From assembly GCA_016764915.1 (NCBI GenBank), contig JAESQY010000131.1, positions 1-64,000 of the forward strand: a DNA stretch of 64,000 nucleotides. The letters are read 5' to 3'. The notes under the pieces were generated by a model that searched no databases, was not told the DNA's origin, and worked only from the letters and a program-made list of their open reading frames with translations. The position numbers and the translations under genes were made by a program. Below, in pieces: positions 1 through 9,444 of the stretch. This DNA is from Aliivibrio sp. GTDB lineage: Bacteria; Pseudomonadota; Gammaproteobacteria; Enterobacterales; Vibrionaceae. How positions within the stretch are numbered: the first letter of the stretch is position 1; the number at the start of each line of letters is the position of its first letter.

Positions 1-2
1 GT

Positions 3-1622
3 ATTCTTCATGAAAAAGGTAAAATAAATAGGGATGAATCTTCATTAGCACCTGTTTCTTTCCAAATTCAGCATCGAGAGTGGAGCGGTCAATACCGTGG
101 ACAGCTTGTTACCCAAACTCCATCAAGCAGCGCGCCTGCTGCCAATGTTGGAGAGCGGTTTACCAAGAAGTTATCAAAGCGGTCAGTCTCTAAGATATTT
201 GAAAGTGCTGCATACACCGCGACTTGCCATGGCGGATTTACCACTTTCCTCACCGCCACTTTTGATAAAACCCAACGCAGGGGCATATTTGGTGGAATGG
301 ATACCGGTTGCGAAGAAAATGACATTGGCGCTCATCATCCCATTGGCTATAAGCGAAATATGGTGACTTACAGATCATCACCTTCCGTACTGCGAACCGA
401 ATCACCTGTTTGCAATGTCGCTGGCCCATATACTGACATCGAGCTTGATGGCCACAGACGAGTGATGAATCTTGATCGTGAAATAGTGGGGGATTACTGC
501 CTGTTATCTCAAAAACCTGAAAAGCCATTCACCATGACCAAAACCCTAGAAACCACCATTGGCAAAGAGGTATCACGCTTACTGGATGGTATGAAGAAAA
601 TGTACCATCGCGGTTGGCTTGCTGATCATACAATTCAAACTGATGAAGAGTCGGGCGCCAAGTATTGCGATTTAAATGTCGAGCCAGTACCAGGGCACAA
701 AAAAAACGTCACTATCGATGATGTAGAGATGCAAGCACCTGCAGACTTTCACTACATTTGGGTTGCGGAGTGTCCGGCCAATGAAGAGGGTGAACCAAAT
801 CCGCATGTTCATATTTTGCTGAAGTGGACAGTCGAACCACATTTGTTCAGTGCCTGGGCTAAACGTTGCGAAAAAATATGGGGCCACGGTTTTGCAAAGC
901 TTGAACGAATCAGAGAACCCAAAGCGGCAGGAACGTACATCATCAAAGCGGTTGGTTATGCGGCCAAAGGTGAAAATGCAGACCAGGGACTGATAAAAGG
1001 AAATCGATATAACATTGCAAAATGCTCCAGGGCTCCGGCTTGGGAATGCATCGCCTCGTTTGAAGCGGGGAACATAACCGCCATCATCAAAGAGCTGGGC
1101 TATAAGCTTGAGCAGTGGAAGAAACCGCATAAACGAAAGCTCAATCGCTTGATCAAAGAAAAGACTCAAACCATTAAAGCTGCAGGTATTGCCAAGGACC
1201 AGAACAAACCTGCAGATGCACTGAATAAACTGCAAAGTCGAATAATACGGTTAGAAAAGCAGGCTCAGAAAGTGCAAAAGGATATGAAGTCTAAAGGTGT
1301 GCATGCATCAAGTGAAAACCGTTTTTCTATCTCGTTTGATGGCGATGATGCTGAAACGAAAGTCGATAGGTTTCTAAGTTGGGCTGCGGGAGCAAGAGGG
1401 TGGTCAATGGATTGCCGTGATGGTGATCTGTCTGAAATAAAAAACAATGCTGATGTGGCATATAAAACGCAATATCAACAACATTTAGAGAGACGTTCAT
1501 ATTGGGCGTCGGTATTCAATGATGACGCCCCAATGCCAGAGGTTGATTCACTCGAAATTGACTACTACCAGTCGTTAAGAAGTGAGTATGAATTAAGTTG
1601 CTCTCAGGTCATGCAAATTTAA
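3..1622 (+). CDS. HUH replication initiation endonuclease (phage Rep/GpA-like), 5' end cut by window edge
   Basis: Nicks the phage origin and primes rolling-circle replication. The reading frame is open from the left edge, well before the first in-frame ATG at 297. This matters because motif I (FLTATF, about bases 255-272) lies upstream of that ATG; motif II, NPHVHILLKW, carries the HUH histidines, and motif III, YIIKAVGYAAKG, offers the catalytic tyrosine. The C-terminal third is basic and coiled-coil-like. The true start is left of the window, so the protein exceeds 539 residues. It is shorter than P2 GpA and more like the Rep of K139-type Vibrio phages. Family assignment is confident; the precise origin is not visible. 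Confidence 0.85.
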   Translation: MLHEKGKINRDESSLAPVSFQIQHREWSGQYRGQLVTQTPSSSAPAANVGERFTKKLSKRSVSKIFESAAYTATCHGGFTTFLTATFDKTQRRGIFGGMDTGCEENDIGAHHPIGYKRNMVTYRSSPSVLRTESPVCNVAGPYTDIELDGHRRVMNLDREIVGDYCLLSQKPEKPFTMTKTLETTIGKEVSRLLDGMKKMYHRGWLADHTIQTDEESGAKYCDLNVEPVPGHKKNVTIDDVEMQAPADFHYIWVAECPANEEGEPNPHVHILLKWTVEPHLFSAWAKRCEKIWGHGFAKLERIREPKAAGTYIIKAVGYAAKGENADQGLIKGNRYNIAKCSRAPAWECIASFEAGNITAIIKELGYKLEQWKKPHKRKLNRLIKEKTQTIKAAGIAKDQNKPADALNKLQSRIIRLEKQAQKVQKDMKSKGVHASSENRFSISFDGDDAETKVDRFLSWAAGARGWSMDCRDGDLSEIKNNADVAYKTQYQQHLERRSYWASVFNDDAPMPEVDSLEIDYYQSLRSEYELSCSQVMQI

Positions 1623-1691
1623 AAAATGAGTGCTAAATCATAGTAAGAATAATCACTGTTTATTTATACAGTAAAAGGCTGTATTCTTCTT

Positions 1692-1946
1692 TTGGTCAAA
1701 CGGTTAGAAAGTGACAGTAGAATGATTGAATTTATCAAAAAGGTAAAAATATTTGTGGTGGGAGCAGGCGCAGAAATGACCCATACAGATACGGAACAAG
1801 AGCAGGAGTTCTTATTAGAATTGGTCGAAGACTATGAGAGCAATATGATGGTTTCACTACAACTTGAGAGTGAGGAATCTCAAGCAGTTAAAACAGGGCC
1901 AGTTGCTGTTTCAGAGACGTTCTCCCCTGTGGTGAAAGTACTCTGA
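1692..1946 (+). CDS. small acidic phage protein, unknown function
   Basis: Reads from a TTG, or from ATG at 1723, which gives about 74 residues beginning MIEFIKKVKIF. The protein is Glu-rich in the middle (DTEQEQEF) with no recognised domain. It sits 70 bases after rep in the same direction, as small late-early ORFs do in P2-like phages. Its 3' end overlaps the tail of the convergent Ogr-like gene by about 59 bases, which makes one of the two ends less certain. I do not recognise it. Confidence 0.45.
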   Translation: MVKRLESDSRMIEFIKKVKIFVVGAGAEMTHTDTEQEQEFLLELVEDYESNMMVSLQLESEESQAVKTGPVAVSETFSPVVKVL

Positions 1947-2325
1947 TTAAATGGATAGCTAAATTCTCGGTTGATTTAGCTGAAGGGCTAAGCGTATGGC
2001 TAAAATACAAAGACATCACAAAGTTGTGACCACATTCTCTATTTTTGCATTCACAATACAAATCAGCGCAGTCATTAGAAAGACGATTCGTTTTTTTTAT
2101 GACTGCTCGCTCACCACACCCGCAGTGAATTTTATTACCCGCCATCGATGCGCCAACCGTTATGTTGATAGTTGAATTGCATAACGCATGTTTATAGTTG
2201 ATAGCTGTAATAAATGAGTGGCCACAATCGGCATCTCGACACGAACAAGACAGTTCACCACCATCCTCTAAAATCGTACTACGGCTAATCACCGCACGTT
2301 CACCACACTTACAAAAAACTCGCAT
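1888..2325 (-). CDS. Ogr/Delta-type late transcription activator with two zinc-finger domains
   Basis: Ogr/Delta proteins bind upstream of P2-family late promoters and recruit RNA polymerase through its alpha subunit. Two copies of the module are visible: CKCGERAVI with CSCRDADCGHSF, then CGCGERAVI with CECKNRECGHNF, each giving four cysteines for one zinc. A tandem form is known from satellite P4 Delta, whereas P2 Ogr has one domain. Start chosen at ATG 2325 (MRVFCKCGE) because GTGAGG lies upstream of it; a GTG twelve bases earlier is less likely. It lies convergent to rep rather than beside the tail genes as in P2. Expected to switch on the late operons of this prophage. Confidence 0.8.
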   Translation of the reverse strand: MRVFCKCGERAVISRSTILEDGGELSCSCRDADCGHSFITAINYKHALCNSTINITVGASMAGNKIHCGCGERAVIKKTNRLSNDCADLYCECKNRECGHNFVMSLYFSHTLSPSAKSTENLAIHLIRVLSPQGRTSLKQQLALF

Positions 2326-2396
2326 AAAACACCTCACTGACTGACCTATCCATTATAAATCGATAGCTGTGTTTATGTACAGCATGTAAGGCGTAT

Positions 2397-2434
2397 GCAT
2401 ATCCACAATTATTTATAAAAATGTGTGGACATGC
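2397..2434. promoter_or_regulatory. 11-bp inverted repeat in the ogr-cargo intergenic region
   Basis: Arms GCATATCCACA and TGTGGACATGC pair with one mismatch around a 16-base AT-rich spacer. The repeat lies between the divergent ogr-like and cargo genes, so it may be an operator or an activator site for either. No known binding consensus is matched with confidence. Confidence 0.4.
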
Positions 2435-2526
2435 GCTGTTATTGAATAAAAACATATTAGTATCAGTTGTTTAAGTGTAGTCTGAGTTGTTTATAAAAAA
2501 TTCACGTTTACTAGCAGAGAATCCCT

Positions 2527-3591
2527 ATGTTTTTTGATGAACAAAATGTAAAAAAAATAGCTCAATTTATACATAATGCTGAGATTTCAAACTTTGAAAA
2601 TTCGTATATTTCTGAAAGGCTCAAATTATCAGTTGAAATTCTAAATAACATTAGAACCAACCCGCAAGAGTGGGATGCAAAATGTCAATTCAATATTGAA
2701 CACGTAGGTGAGCAGTTAATAAAATGGATAACTGAATTTAGTAAAAATAGTCCGTTAATTGTGAACCACATATACGTTATCGCATATAGGTTTTTATGTG
2801 AATTTGACTTCTATATTGCTGCTGGAAGAGAGTTATCAATGGAGTTAGCATCTGTAAAGAGGGCAATTGAAGGAGATAAACATGAAATGGAAGGAGATCT
2901 AGCATCACAGATACAATATGCTTCTTACACAATGCCTGTAAATATAGCAAAGCAAGTACTTAATGATCCAAGAATAAATGTGTTTAAGGACTTTGAAGCT
3001 AAGCTTGATGAAGCGAATAAATTAAAAGAAAAATGGGATATTGAGATAGAAAATAAAACAAAAACAGTTTCTGATTTAAAAGTTAAACTAGAAGGTTACA
3101 AAACTGGATTTAATTTCGTTGGTTTGTATCAGGGCTTTAGTGATTTGTCAGATAAAAAAATCAAAGAAATCAGTTGGAGCTTTGGATTTCTGATAGCATT
3201 GGCTTGTTCTATAATTCTACCGCTATTTATCGAGTTTATTTTAGCCGTTAATATAATAAGCAATGATGGTTCGTTTGGAATTGAAAAATTGTATGTTCTT
3301 ATTCCATTGTTCTCTATGGAAGTTATACTAATATACTTCTTTAGGGTGACTTTATTTAACCATCGTTCAATAAAGGCTCAATTAATGCAATTGGAACTAC
3401 GCCAAACGCTTTGCCAATTTATACAAAGCTACACTGAATATTCAAAGGAAATCAAGAAGGATGATAATGCAGCACTAGAAAAATTCGAAAATATAATTTT
3501 TAGTGGCGTCATCTCGAATTCAGAAAAATTACCTAGTACTTTTGATGGTCTTGAACAAATATCAAAGCTGTTAAAAAGTGTTAAAGGGTAA
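2527..3591 (+). CDS. unknown two-TM membrane protein, prophage cargo
   Basis: 354 residues, family not recognised. A long helical N-terminal half without signal peptide is followed by a Lys/Glu-rich coiled-coil stretch (about residues 155-200), two hydrophobic segments (about 219-245 and 255-277) and an amphipathic helical tail. Both ends should face the cytoplasm. The gene is visibly more AT-rich than the neighbouring phage core genes, a sign of separate acquisition. It occupies the slot between the replication gene and portal that carries tin and old in P2, both phage-exclusion genes, and the next gene also encodes a membrane protein. A role in superinfection exclusion or abortive infection is inference from position and architecture only. 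Confidence 0.75.
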   Translation: MFFDEQNVKKIAQFIHNAEISNFENSYISERLKLSVEILNNIRTNPQEWDAKCQFNIEHVGEQLIKWITEFSKNSPLIVNHIYVIAYRFLCEFDFYIAAGRELSMELASVKRAIEGDKHEMEGDLASQIQYASYTMPVNIAKQVLNDPRINVFKDFEAKLDEANKLKEKWDIEIENKTKTVSDLKVKLEGYKTGFNFVGLYQGFSDLSDKKIKEISWSFGFLIALACSIILPLFIEFILAVNIISNDGSFGIEKLYVLIPLFSMEVILIYFFRVTLFNHRSIKAQLMQLELRQTLCQFIQSYTEYSKEIKKDDNAALEKFENIIFSGVISNSEKLPSTFDGLEQISKLLKSVKG

Positions 3592-3691
3592 TATTAATGA
3601 TGAACTAGTACTCCTTTCGAGTAGTAATAAATGTAACACTACTGTGTTTTGTTAGTAATGAGATTTATTTAATTGGTTATATATATTTGAG

Positions 3692-4114
3692 ATGATATTG
3701 AATATGTTTGAAATTATAAATGTAAAAGATTGGATTACAATTGTTTCTGTTATGGCAGTTATAATTGGATGGTTCATTAATGACCATTTAAATAGAAAAA
3801 ATGAGATATTTAAAAAAAGAATGGATTATAAGCTGAGGCTGTATCAGTCGTATTATGAAGTTGCATTTCTATTAGAGAAAATAATACAAGAGAAGTCTAC
3901 ACAAGAGAAAGTGGACGAATTTGTAGATAAATTAGCTGAATCTCAAGCTGAATTTCTTATGCTTGGCGATGCGGAAGAGATTTCTTATGTGAATGAGATA
4001 GTGTCTCTAGCGCAGCAAAATAAACATGTAGAGCTTAAGAACAAATCTGCTAAGTTCATTTCATTGATCCGAAAAAAGTGGCGCAAAGAAATTGGCTTAA
4101 GCAACATTGACTAG
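3692..4114 (+). CDS. unknown single-TM membrane protein, prophage cargo
   Basis: 140 residues: one N-terminal membrane segment (about residues 12-30, WITIVSVMAVIIGWFI), a basic juxtamembrane stretch, and an amphipathic helical cytoplasmic domain. Starts at ATG 3692 or 3704; neither has a strong Shine-Dalgarno. The gene follows the 354-residue membrane gene by 100 bases in the same direction and shares its AT-rich composition, so the two may form one cassette. No family recognised. A membrane sensor-effector or exclusion pair is a hypothesis from context. Confidence 0.65.
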   Translation: MILNMFEIINVKDWITIVSVMAVIIGWFINDHLNRKNEIFKKRMDYKLRLYQSYYEVAFLLEKIIQEKSTQEKVDEFVDKLAESQAEFLMLGDAEEISYVNEIVSLAQQNKHVELKNKSAKFISLIRKKWRKEIGLSNID

Positions 4115-4214
4115 TTAATTATTATTACCCTATTCCACGGAAATCGCACTCCTCCTACCCGCCTGCGACGTAAAAACGATCACTTTGTTTGCAGTTTTGA
4201 GTTCTTCATTTCTG

Positions 4215-4240
4215 CGCCAGGCGAGCAGGGTGGTGATTGG
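4215..4240. other. candidate cos region
   Basis: Contains GGCGAGCAGGGTGGTG, which shares its first six bases and G-rich character with the published P2 cohesive end. Position next to the portal gene fits. The match is short and cannot by itself prove the cleavage site. Confidence 0.3.
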
Positions 4241-4243
4241 CGA

Positions 4244-4268
4244 GAGAGCCCTTGTATACTGGGCTCTC
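4244..4268. terminator. hairpin, terminator-like
   Basis: Perfect 8-bp stem GAGAGCCC/GGGCTCTC with a 9-base loop. No strong U-run follows on either strand, so it could be a factor-assisted terminator or part of the cos region. Confidence 0.4.
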
Positions 4269-4471
4269 CATCGTTTTGCTTTATACAAAAACTGTTAATT
4301 CTGCGAAACTCAAAACTGAAAAATTGAAATTTATTTTACCTTATTTCAGTTTAAAAGATCTCGAACTTGGCACCACAAATCATTAAGTTGTTGATATTAT
4401 TGGGAGTGGTGCACTTTACGTCATATTTATAACGATCTTAGAAGATCTCGAAACGATCTCTTAAGTATGCT

Positions 4472-4496
4472 TGAAGCCTTATACAGCAAGGCTTCA
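4472..4496 (-). terminator. hairpin downstream of portal gene
   Basis: Perfect 9-bp stem TGAAGCCTT/AAGGCTTCA with a 7-base loop, 45 bases past the portal stop codon on the minus strand. It probably ends the terminase-portal transcript; the U-run is poor. Confidence 0.45.
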
Positions 4497-4540
4497 TGGC
4501 AAAAAGTAAAACTGAAATAAACTGCAGTGTAAAAACGAAC

Positions 4541-5560
4541 TTAAATAGCCTCTCCATTAGACAGATTGAACTCAAAATGTAAGCTTTTCGGCACTTCACT
4601 GTCGTTGTTCACTGCATCCATAAATAGACTGCAAGCGGGAATCACTTCATTTTGCGTGTACACCTGGTTAAATTTGATGGGGTCGCCACGCGTACCACCA
4701 TTAGGAATAATGGCCGCGAGCTCAACAGGGAAGCGGTGACCAGTTAGCACTTCTTGCGCGGTTACGTTCTTTATCTTCTCGAACTCATCTTTGGTCGCAA
4801 TGTCACCAACTGGAATTAATTGAATTCCTTTCTCTTTGCCGTTGGGGATATTAATGAACATCGAACGAAAGTTACCAACACCACGGCTTGATGCCATCTT
4901 CTCTTTTAAATCACTCTCATCATCTTTACTCAGGTTCGGGTCTGTTGCGTAAAAAATGAAGCCCATGTGCAAACCGTTCTTGTAGTAGCGGCGGCGGAAT
5001 GTGGTCGCGTCACTATTAAGAAGCGCAGATTGAACACAACCTAAGTAATCAGGCGAACCATACACTTGCTGAGCAGGGTCATACTGCTTGATAAAGATAA
5101 TGTCATCGCTTTTGTAAGCTCTCTTTTTATCGTCACGTTCTAATAACCAGTAATTGCCTTTTTTATTCTTACGCAAATACATTGCGGGTAGGGGATGCAA
5201 CCGAACCACACGGCCAAAGTGATCTCTGATTTTCAAAATAGCGGTATCACCGAACTCTAAAAAATCATGTACTGCAGCTTGCACCTGCTGTTTAAGCATT
5301 CCACCTTTCATGAATCGACCTGAGATCATGTTACGTCGAGCCATTAAAATAGAACCATGGTAAGCATTCGCCCTGGTGAGCTTGTTTAACCCGGTTCTAT
5401 CGAGTGGAGGTTCCCAATAATCATCAGTGTCATTGTAGAAAAGCTCACTGTATTCATAGTTATTAAAACCACTGTCCATAATCTCTGGCTGGCCAAAGGT
5501 GAACATCAAACTGTCGTTATTCTCTGTTGATTGTGTTTCGGTCATGCGCAGGTCTGCCAT
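4541..5560 (-). CDS. phage portal protein (P2 GpQ-like)
   Basis: Forms the dodecameric ring at the capsid vertex through which DNA is packaged. 339 residues, the length usual for the PBSX/P2 portal family. Recognisable stretches include [14 protein letters not shown] N-terminal segment ([13 protein letters not shown]), the [20 protein letters not shown] strand region, and the C-terminal [19 protein letters not shown] loop. Starts at ATG 5560 inside the 3' end of the terminase gene (19-base overlap), so the two are translationally coupled in one leftward operon, as P and Q are in P2. Confidence 0.93.
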   Translation of the reverse strand: MADLRMTETQSTENNDSLMFTFGQPEIMDSGFNNYEYSELFYNDTDDYWEPPLDRTGLNKLTRANAYHGSILMARRNMISGRFMKGGMLKQQVQAAVHDFLEFGDTAILKIRDHFGRVVRLHPLPAMYLRKNKKGNYWLLERDDKKRAYKSDDIIFIKQYDPAQQVYGSPDYLGCVQSALLNSDATTFRRRYYKNGLHMGFIFYATDPNLSKDDESDLKEKMASSRGVGNFRSMFINIPNGKEKGIQLIPVGDIATKDEFEKIKNVTAQEVLTGHRFPVELAAIIPNGGTRGDPIKFNQVYTQNEVIPACSLFMDAVNNDSEVPKSLHFEFNLSNGEAI

Positions 5561-7419
5561 GTTGATTTACGTTGTTGTTGGTGATCGAGCGGCTCATTAA
5601 TAATGGCGTGAGAAATAGCCCAAAATGCATCAGCATGGCCTGTGGTTTCACTTCGCTCGGCTTTGAATGTCATCATGTTGCCACTGTTAGTACTGGTTCG
5701 TTTGATGGCCATGAACGCCATCGCAATGTCTTTATGCTCAATATCAAAAGTTAGTCGGCCACTTTCAATCACATCAATCATTTTCAAAACTAGCCGGTTC
5801 TTGTTTTCATTACTGTAATGAATCGCTACCGCTTCACGTGGGTATTTTGCTTGCACTAAATCCCACACTCCGCCACCAATGCCGGTGGTATCCACACCAA
5901 TATAGGTCACGTTATAACGGTTATAGACTTTCTCTATTTGCGACACATGATGCTGAAAATTCAGACCGCGCCAATAGTGTTTCTCTAGCACTCTAAATTG
6001 CTCAGGTGCTACGATTGGCGGGGCAATCACAACCAAACACGCGTTATCTCTGGTTCTTGATGGGTCGTAACCTAACCACACTTCACGACGGCCAAAAGGC
6101 GATGGTGCATTAGGTTTAAAATCTCGCCATCGGCTTATATCAATCATGCACTTTTCAAGATCGTTGAACTTGAAAACGGAATGGGAATCATCAACAAAAA
6201 TGCACATGAACAAGTTATTAAAATCAGACTTGTTGTATTCACCGCGCAGTTCATCAATATCAAAAAGCTCACAACCACCTTTTACGGCATCCTCTATGGT
6301 GACGATATAACGCCATTGTGTGTCAGGACAGAGAATCCCTTTTTGCATGTGCTTGAATGATGGGAACTCAAGACTTTCACGCGAACTTCGGTCTTTCTTC
6401 CAAGCGTCTCCAGTCCAAAAAGAATACGCCGAATGAACTTTACTTGATGGCGTTGAGAAATACGTTTTACGCCACTTAGTGTGTGTGGCCATCGCCGAAG
6501 CCAGTTTATTAAGTAATTCAAATTTTGGTATCCAGAAGTACTCATCGATGTAGACATGGCCGTGATAACTTTGCGCCGTTGCACCATTGGTTGATAAGAA
6601 TCGAAGTTCAGCGCCATTTGATAATACGATTGGGTTACCAGTGAGTTCGATGTCTAAGAACTCTTTGCCCAACGCAATGATGTAACTTCTAAACACTTCC
6701 GCCTGGGCGCGTGAAGCAGATAAAAAGACCTGATTGTCGCCGGTTAAGATGGCATCCTCTAATGCTTCGCCAGCAAAGTAGTATGTGGCACCGATTTGTC
6801 GAGATTTTAGAATGTTTCGAATACGGTGATGCATGTTATCGCGCATGGTTAACTGATATTTGAACAGAGAGTTATGCCAATCTTTAAAGCTCTCTTTGCT
6901 CAGTTCAGAGATGTCATTTTTGCCCGCTTTACCTTTTTGTTTCTTCTTACTGTTTGAGTGAGAACGGCTCTGTTTTTTACTGGCTGCTTTTGGTGAATCA
7001 TCTTCTGTAAACTCATTTTCACGGTTTTTTCTAAGCTCTAATTCAACACGCTGCTTTTTAAGTTTTACATGATGCTCTATAAGCTTGGTGAGTTCTTTTA
7101 ACTGCTGATCGGTTTTTTCTGGTAGGTCTAATAACATCTCCACTCTACGAGCTATCGACTCTTCGATTGAATTTTCTCGAAGCGAATCACGCCAGCCGTA
7201 CTTATCAGCCCAATAGTAAATAATACGATCACTATTTAGCTTAAGTTCAGCAGCGATTTCGCTCGGGGTCCATGTACGCATATAAAGGCTTTTCGCCGCG
7301 TCTCTGATTTCTTTTGTGTATGCCATAAATCCAATAATACCCATCAAATCACTGTAAATAATGGGGGTAACTTCCGATAAATTCTGTTTTGGGCTGTATC
7401 CGAATTTACTGGAATTCAA
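5542..7419 (-). CDS. terminase large subunit, ATPase and nuclease (P2 GpP-like)
   Basis: Motor that drives DNA into the prohead and cuts at cos. N-terminal helix-turn-helix-like segment ([21 protein letters not shown]), central ATPase with a Walker-A-like [14 protein letters not shown] and Walker [11 protein letters not shown], and C-terminal RNase H-fold nuclease with acidic [12 protein letters not shown] and [12 protein letters not shown]. The longest frame begins at a TTG (7419) behind a strong GAGGAGAGG; ATG 7326 ([12 protein letters not shown]) matches the usual family start better. Divergent from the scaffold gene, with promoters for both late operons expected in the 90-base gap. Confidence 0.93.
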   Translation of the reverse strand: MNSSKFGYSPKQNLSEVTPIIYSDLMGIIGFMAYTKEIRDAAKSLYMRTWTPSEIAAELKLNSDRIIYYWADKYGWRDSLRENSIEESIARRVEMLLDLPEKTDQQLKELTKLIEHHVKLKKQRVELELRKNRENEFTEDDSPKAASKKQSRSHSNSKKKQKGKAGKNDISELSKESFKDWHNSLFKYQLTMRDNMHHRIRNILKSRQIGATYYFAGEALEDAILTGDNQVFLSASRAQAEVFRSYIIALGKEFLDIELTGNPIVLSNGAELRFLSTNGATAQSYHGHVYIDEYFWIPKFELLNKLASAMATHTKWRKTYFSTPSSKVHSAYSFWTGDAWKKDRSSRESLEFPSFKHMQKGILCPDTQWRYIVTIEDAVKGGCELFDIDELRGEYNKSDFNNLFMCIFVDDSHSVFKFNDLEKCMIDISRWRDFKPNAPSPFGRREVWLGYDPSRTRDNACLVVIAPPIVAPEQFRVLEKHYWRGLNFQHHVSQIEKVYNRYNVTYIGVDTTGIGGGVWDLVQAKYPREAVAIHYSNENKNRLVLKMIDVIESGRLTFDIEHKDIAMAFMAIKRTSTNSGNMMTFKAERSETTGHADAFWAISHAIINEPLDHQQQRKSTWQTCA

Positions 7420-7505
7420 TCGAATGATTTCCTCTCCTCAAGCTCGTATTCTTGCCGTAAATCGATATCTACTGAACTACTGACAGAAACCTAAGAGTAA
7501 AAAGT

Positions 7506-8429
7506 ATGAGCAAACAGACTGGTTGGAAAATCGCTGCAACGGAAGGTGCCACCATTGATGGACGCACCATCACTAAGCAGTGGATTGACGATATGGCAGA
7601 TCAATATTCGATGACTGAATATACAGCCCTTCTCTGGCCAGAGCATTCTCGTAGTCAATGGGGAAAATTTGAAGGTAAAAACTGGGGAACCGTAGACGAA
7701 GTAAAATCTGAAAAACGCGCTGGTAAGTACCGTCTTTTGGTGAAAATTACACCCAACAAGTACTTATTTGCCTCCAATACTGACGGCCAAAAGCTTTTCA
7801 TGTCCATTGAACCAAATTTGGATTATTGCGGAAATGGTCGCTGCTACCTGACAGGGATAGGCGTTACTGATTCACCTGCTTCAACAGGAACCACACTCCT
7901 TAAATTCTCAAAAAAAAACGGCGAAGAATGTGAAGAGTTTAGCCATGAATACAGTCAACTAGAAGAGTTAGATTTAAGCGACGTATTGCAAAGAGATCAC
8001 AGCTTGATTGCTAGTGCGTTTTCAACGATCGCTAATTTCTTCAGCTCCGGCGGTCAATTACCCACTATTGAAACACCCACTTCTGAAACCGATGAGGAAG
8101 AAGACCCTATGAACAAAGAGCAGTTTAACCAAATGATGGGCAAGCTGGAGACGATTGAAGAGAAGCAAACTGAACTTGAATCAAAACAAACCGAGTTTTC
8201 CACTCAGGTGAAACAGTTCTCAGCAGCGCCTAATCAAGAACCAGGTCCAAAGAAAGAAGACGGCAAACCTGAAACAATTACGTCTGAGCAGTTCGGCCAG
8301 TTATCCGGCAAGTTAGACACCTTACTGACCAAGCAAGGTGACATGGAAACCCAATTTAATGCACTTAAACAAGAAGTGCCAAACCAAGAGCCGGAAGGTG
8401 AAGGTCAATCATCGGTGGAGGCACTTTAA
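7506..8429 (+). CDS. capsid scaffolding protein and prohead protease (P2 GpO-like)
   Basis: Scaffolds prohead assembly and then cleaves capsid proteins and itself. N-terminal serine protease domain (about residues 1-150) with the His in LLWPEHSRS and the Ser in LFMSIEPN, then a Pro/Glu-rich coiled-coil scaffold domain (about 200-300) with repeated Gln/Lys/Glu heptads. 307 residues, close to P2 GpO. Its stop overlaps the capsid start (TAATG), giving coupled translation. Confidence 0.92.
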   Translation: MSKQTGWKIAATEGATIDGRTITKQWIDDMADQYSMTEYTALLWPEHSRSQWGKFEGKNWGTVDEVKSEKRAGKYRLLVKITPNKYLFASNTDGQKLFMSIEPNLDYCGNGRCYLTGIGVTDSPASTGTTLLKFSKKNGEECEEFSHEYSQLEELDLSDVLQRDHSLIASAFSTIANFFSSGGQLPTIETPTSETDEEEDPMNKEQFNQMMGKLETIEEKQTELESKQTEFSTQVKQFSAAPNQEPGPKKEDGKPETITSEQFGQLSGKLDTLLTKQGDMETQFNALKQEVPNQEPEGEGQSSVEAL

Positions 8430-9442
8430 TGTTTAATGCACAAGCCACAACGTATCTGCAAAAATACTGCGCATCAGTAGCCAAAGCGGCAATGGTTGCA
8501 GGGGTAAACCCTAGCGAGCTTTTCTCTATTGCACCCGTGATCGAAACCAAACTGCGTCAAGCCATTGTTCATGCTGATTCGTTTCTAGGGCTAGTCTCTG
8601 TATTCTCGGTTGACCAAATCAAAGGTCAAGTTGTTGATATTGGCACCGGCGCGTTATTAACAGGCCGTGTTAAAGATGGGCGTTTTCGCTCAAAGCTTGG
8701 CATGGACGGGAATGTTTATGAATTGGTCGAAACCGATTCATGTGCCGCGATCATGTGGGCGACTCTAACATTATGGGCAAATTCTGGTAGCTCAGGTGAG
8801 TTTATTAAACTGATGAATGCTGCCGTTACGCGTAACTACGCTCTCGATATGCTTCGAATCGGCTTTCACGGTACCAGTATTGCGGCGACAACTGATCCCG
8901 TGGCCAATCCAAATGGTGAAGATGTCAACAAAGGCTGGCTGGCTATCGTTAAAGAGAAAGCATCGGCGCAAGTGTTAGCCTCTGCTGTCATTGATTCAAC
9001 GGGTAAGACTGCAGATTCGTATAAGAATCTTGATAGCCTTGTTAACGATCTGAAAAATACCACCATTCATGAAGTGCATCGCGGCAATCCTGATTTGGTC
9101 GCATTGATTGGTTCTGACTTGGTGGCCTCAGAGCAGCACCGTTTGCTTGAAGCTGCGGACACTCCAACCGAAAACAAAGCAGCACAGAGTCTTGCGAAAA
9201 CGGTTGCAGGCCTAAAGGTCTACACGCCGCCATTCTTCAAGCCTGATCAGATTTGGATTACCAGCCTTAAGAACCTGCAGATCTTAACGCAAAAAGGGAC
9301 ACAGTGGCGCAAAGCGCGCAATGAAGAAGACCGTAAGCAGTTTGAAAACTCTTACCTTCGAATGGAAGGTTACGCGATTGGCGACCTTGATAAATTTGCA
9401 GCGATTCAAACCGTCACTATTGTCGATGGCGCGGTGGTGTAA
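8429..9442 (+). CDS. major capsid protein (P2 GpN-like)
   Basis: 337 residues; forms the icosahedral shell. Family signatures include the N-terminal cleavable segment, FLGLVSVFSVDQIKGQVVDI, the LRIGFHGTSIA block, and the C-terminal YLRMEGYAIGDLDKFAAI. Position directly after the scaffold/protease gene and length agree with the P2 capsid family. Confidence 0.95.
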   Translation: MFNAQATTYLQKYCASVAKAAMVAGVNPSELFSIAPVIETKLRQAIVHADSFLGLVSVFSVDQIKGQVVDIGTGALLTGRVKDGRFRSKLGMDGNVYELVETDSCAAIMWATLTLWANSGSSGEFIKLMNAAVTRNYALDMLRIGFHGTSIAATTDPVANPNGEDVNKGWLAIVKEKASAQVLASAVIDSTGKTADSYKNLDSLVNDLKNTTIHEVHRGNPDLVALIGSDLVASEQHRLLEAADTPTENKAAQSLAKTVAGLKVYTPPFFKPDQIWITSLKNLQILTQKGTQWRKARNEEDRKQFENSYLRMEGYAIGDLDKFAAIQTVTIVDGAVV

Positions 9443-9444
9443 CT

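Larger units (their letters stand above)
4115..4540. other. intergenic region between cargo and portal genes: cos-like sequence and hairpins
   Basis: About 425 bases with no credible gene. It holds a GGCGAG-containing stretch resembling the P2 cohesive end and two perfect hairpins listed separately. Its place, between the cargo slot and the portal gene, is where cos lies in P2-like genomes. Confidence 0.5.

Noticed and set aside
672-1235. 187-codon minus-strand frame inside rep
   Set aside because: Antisense to a gene with clear HUH motifs; its product has no family-like pattern and low-complexity Phe/Cys composition.
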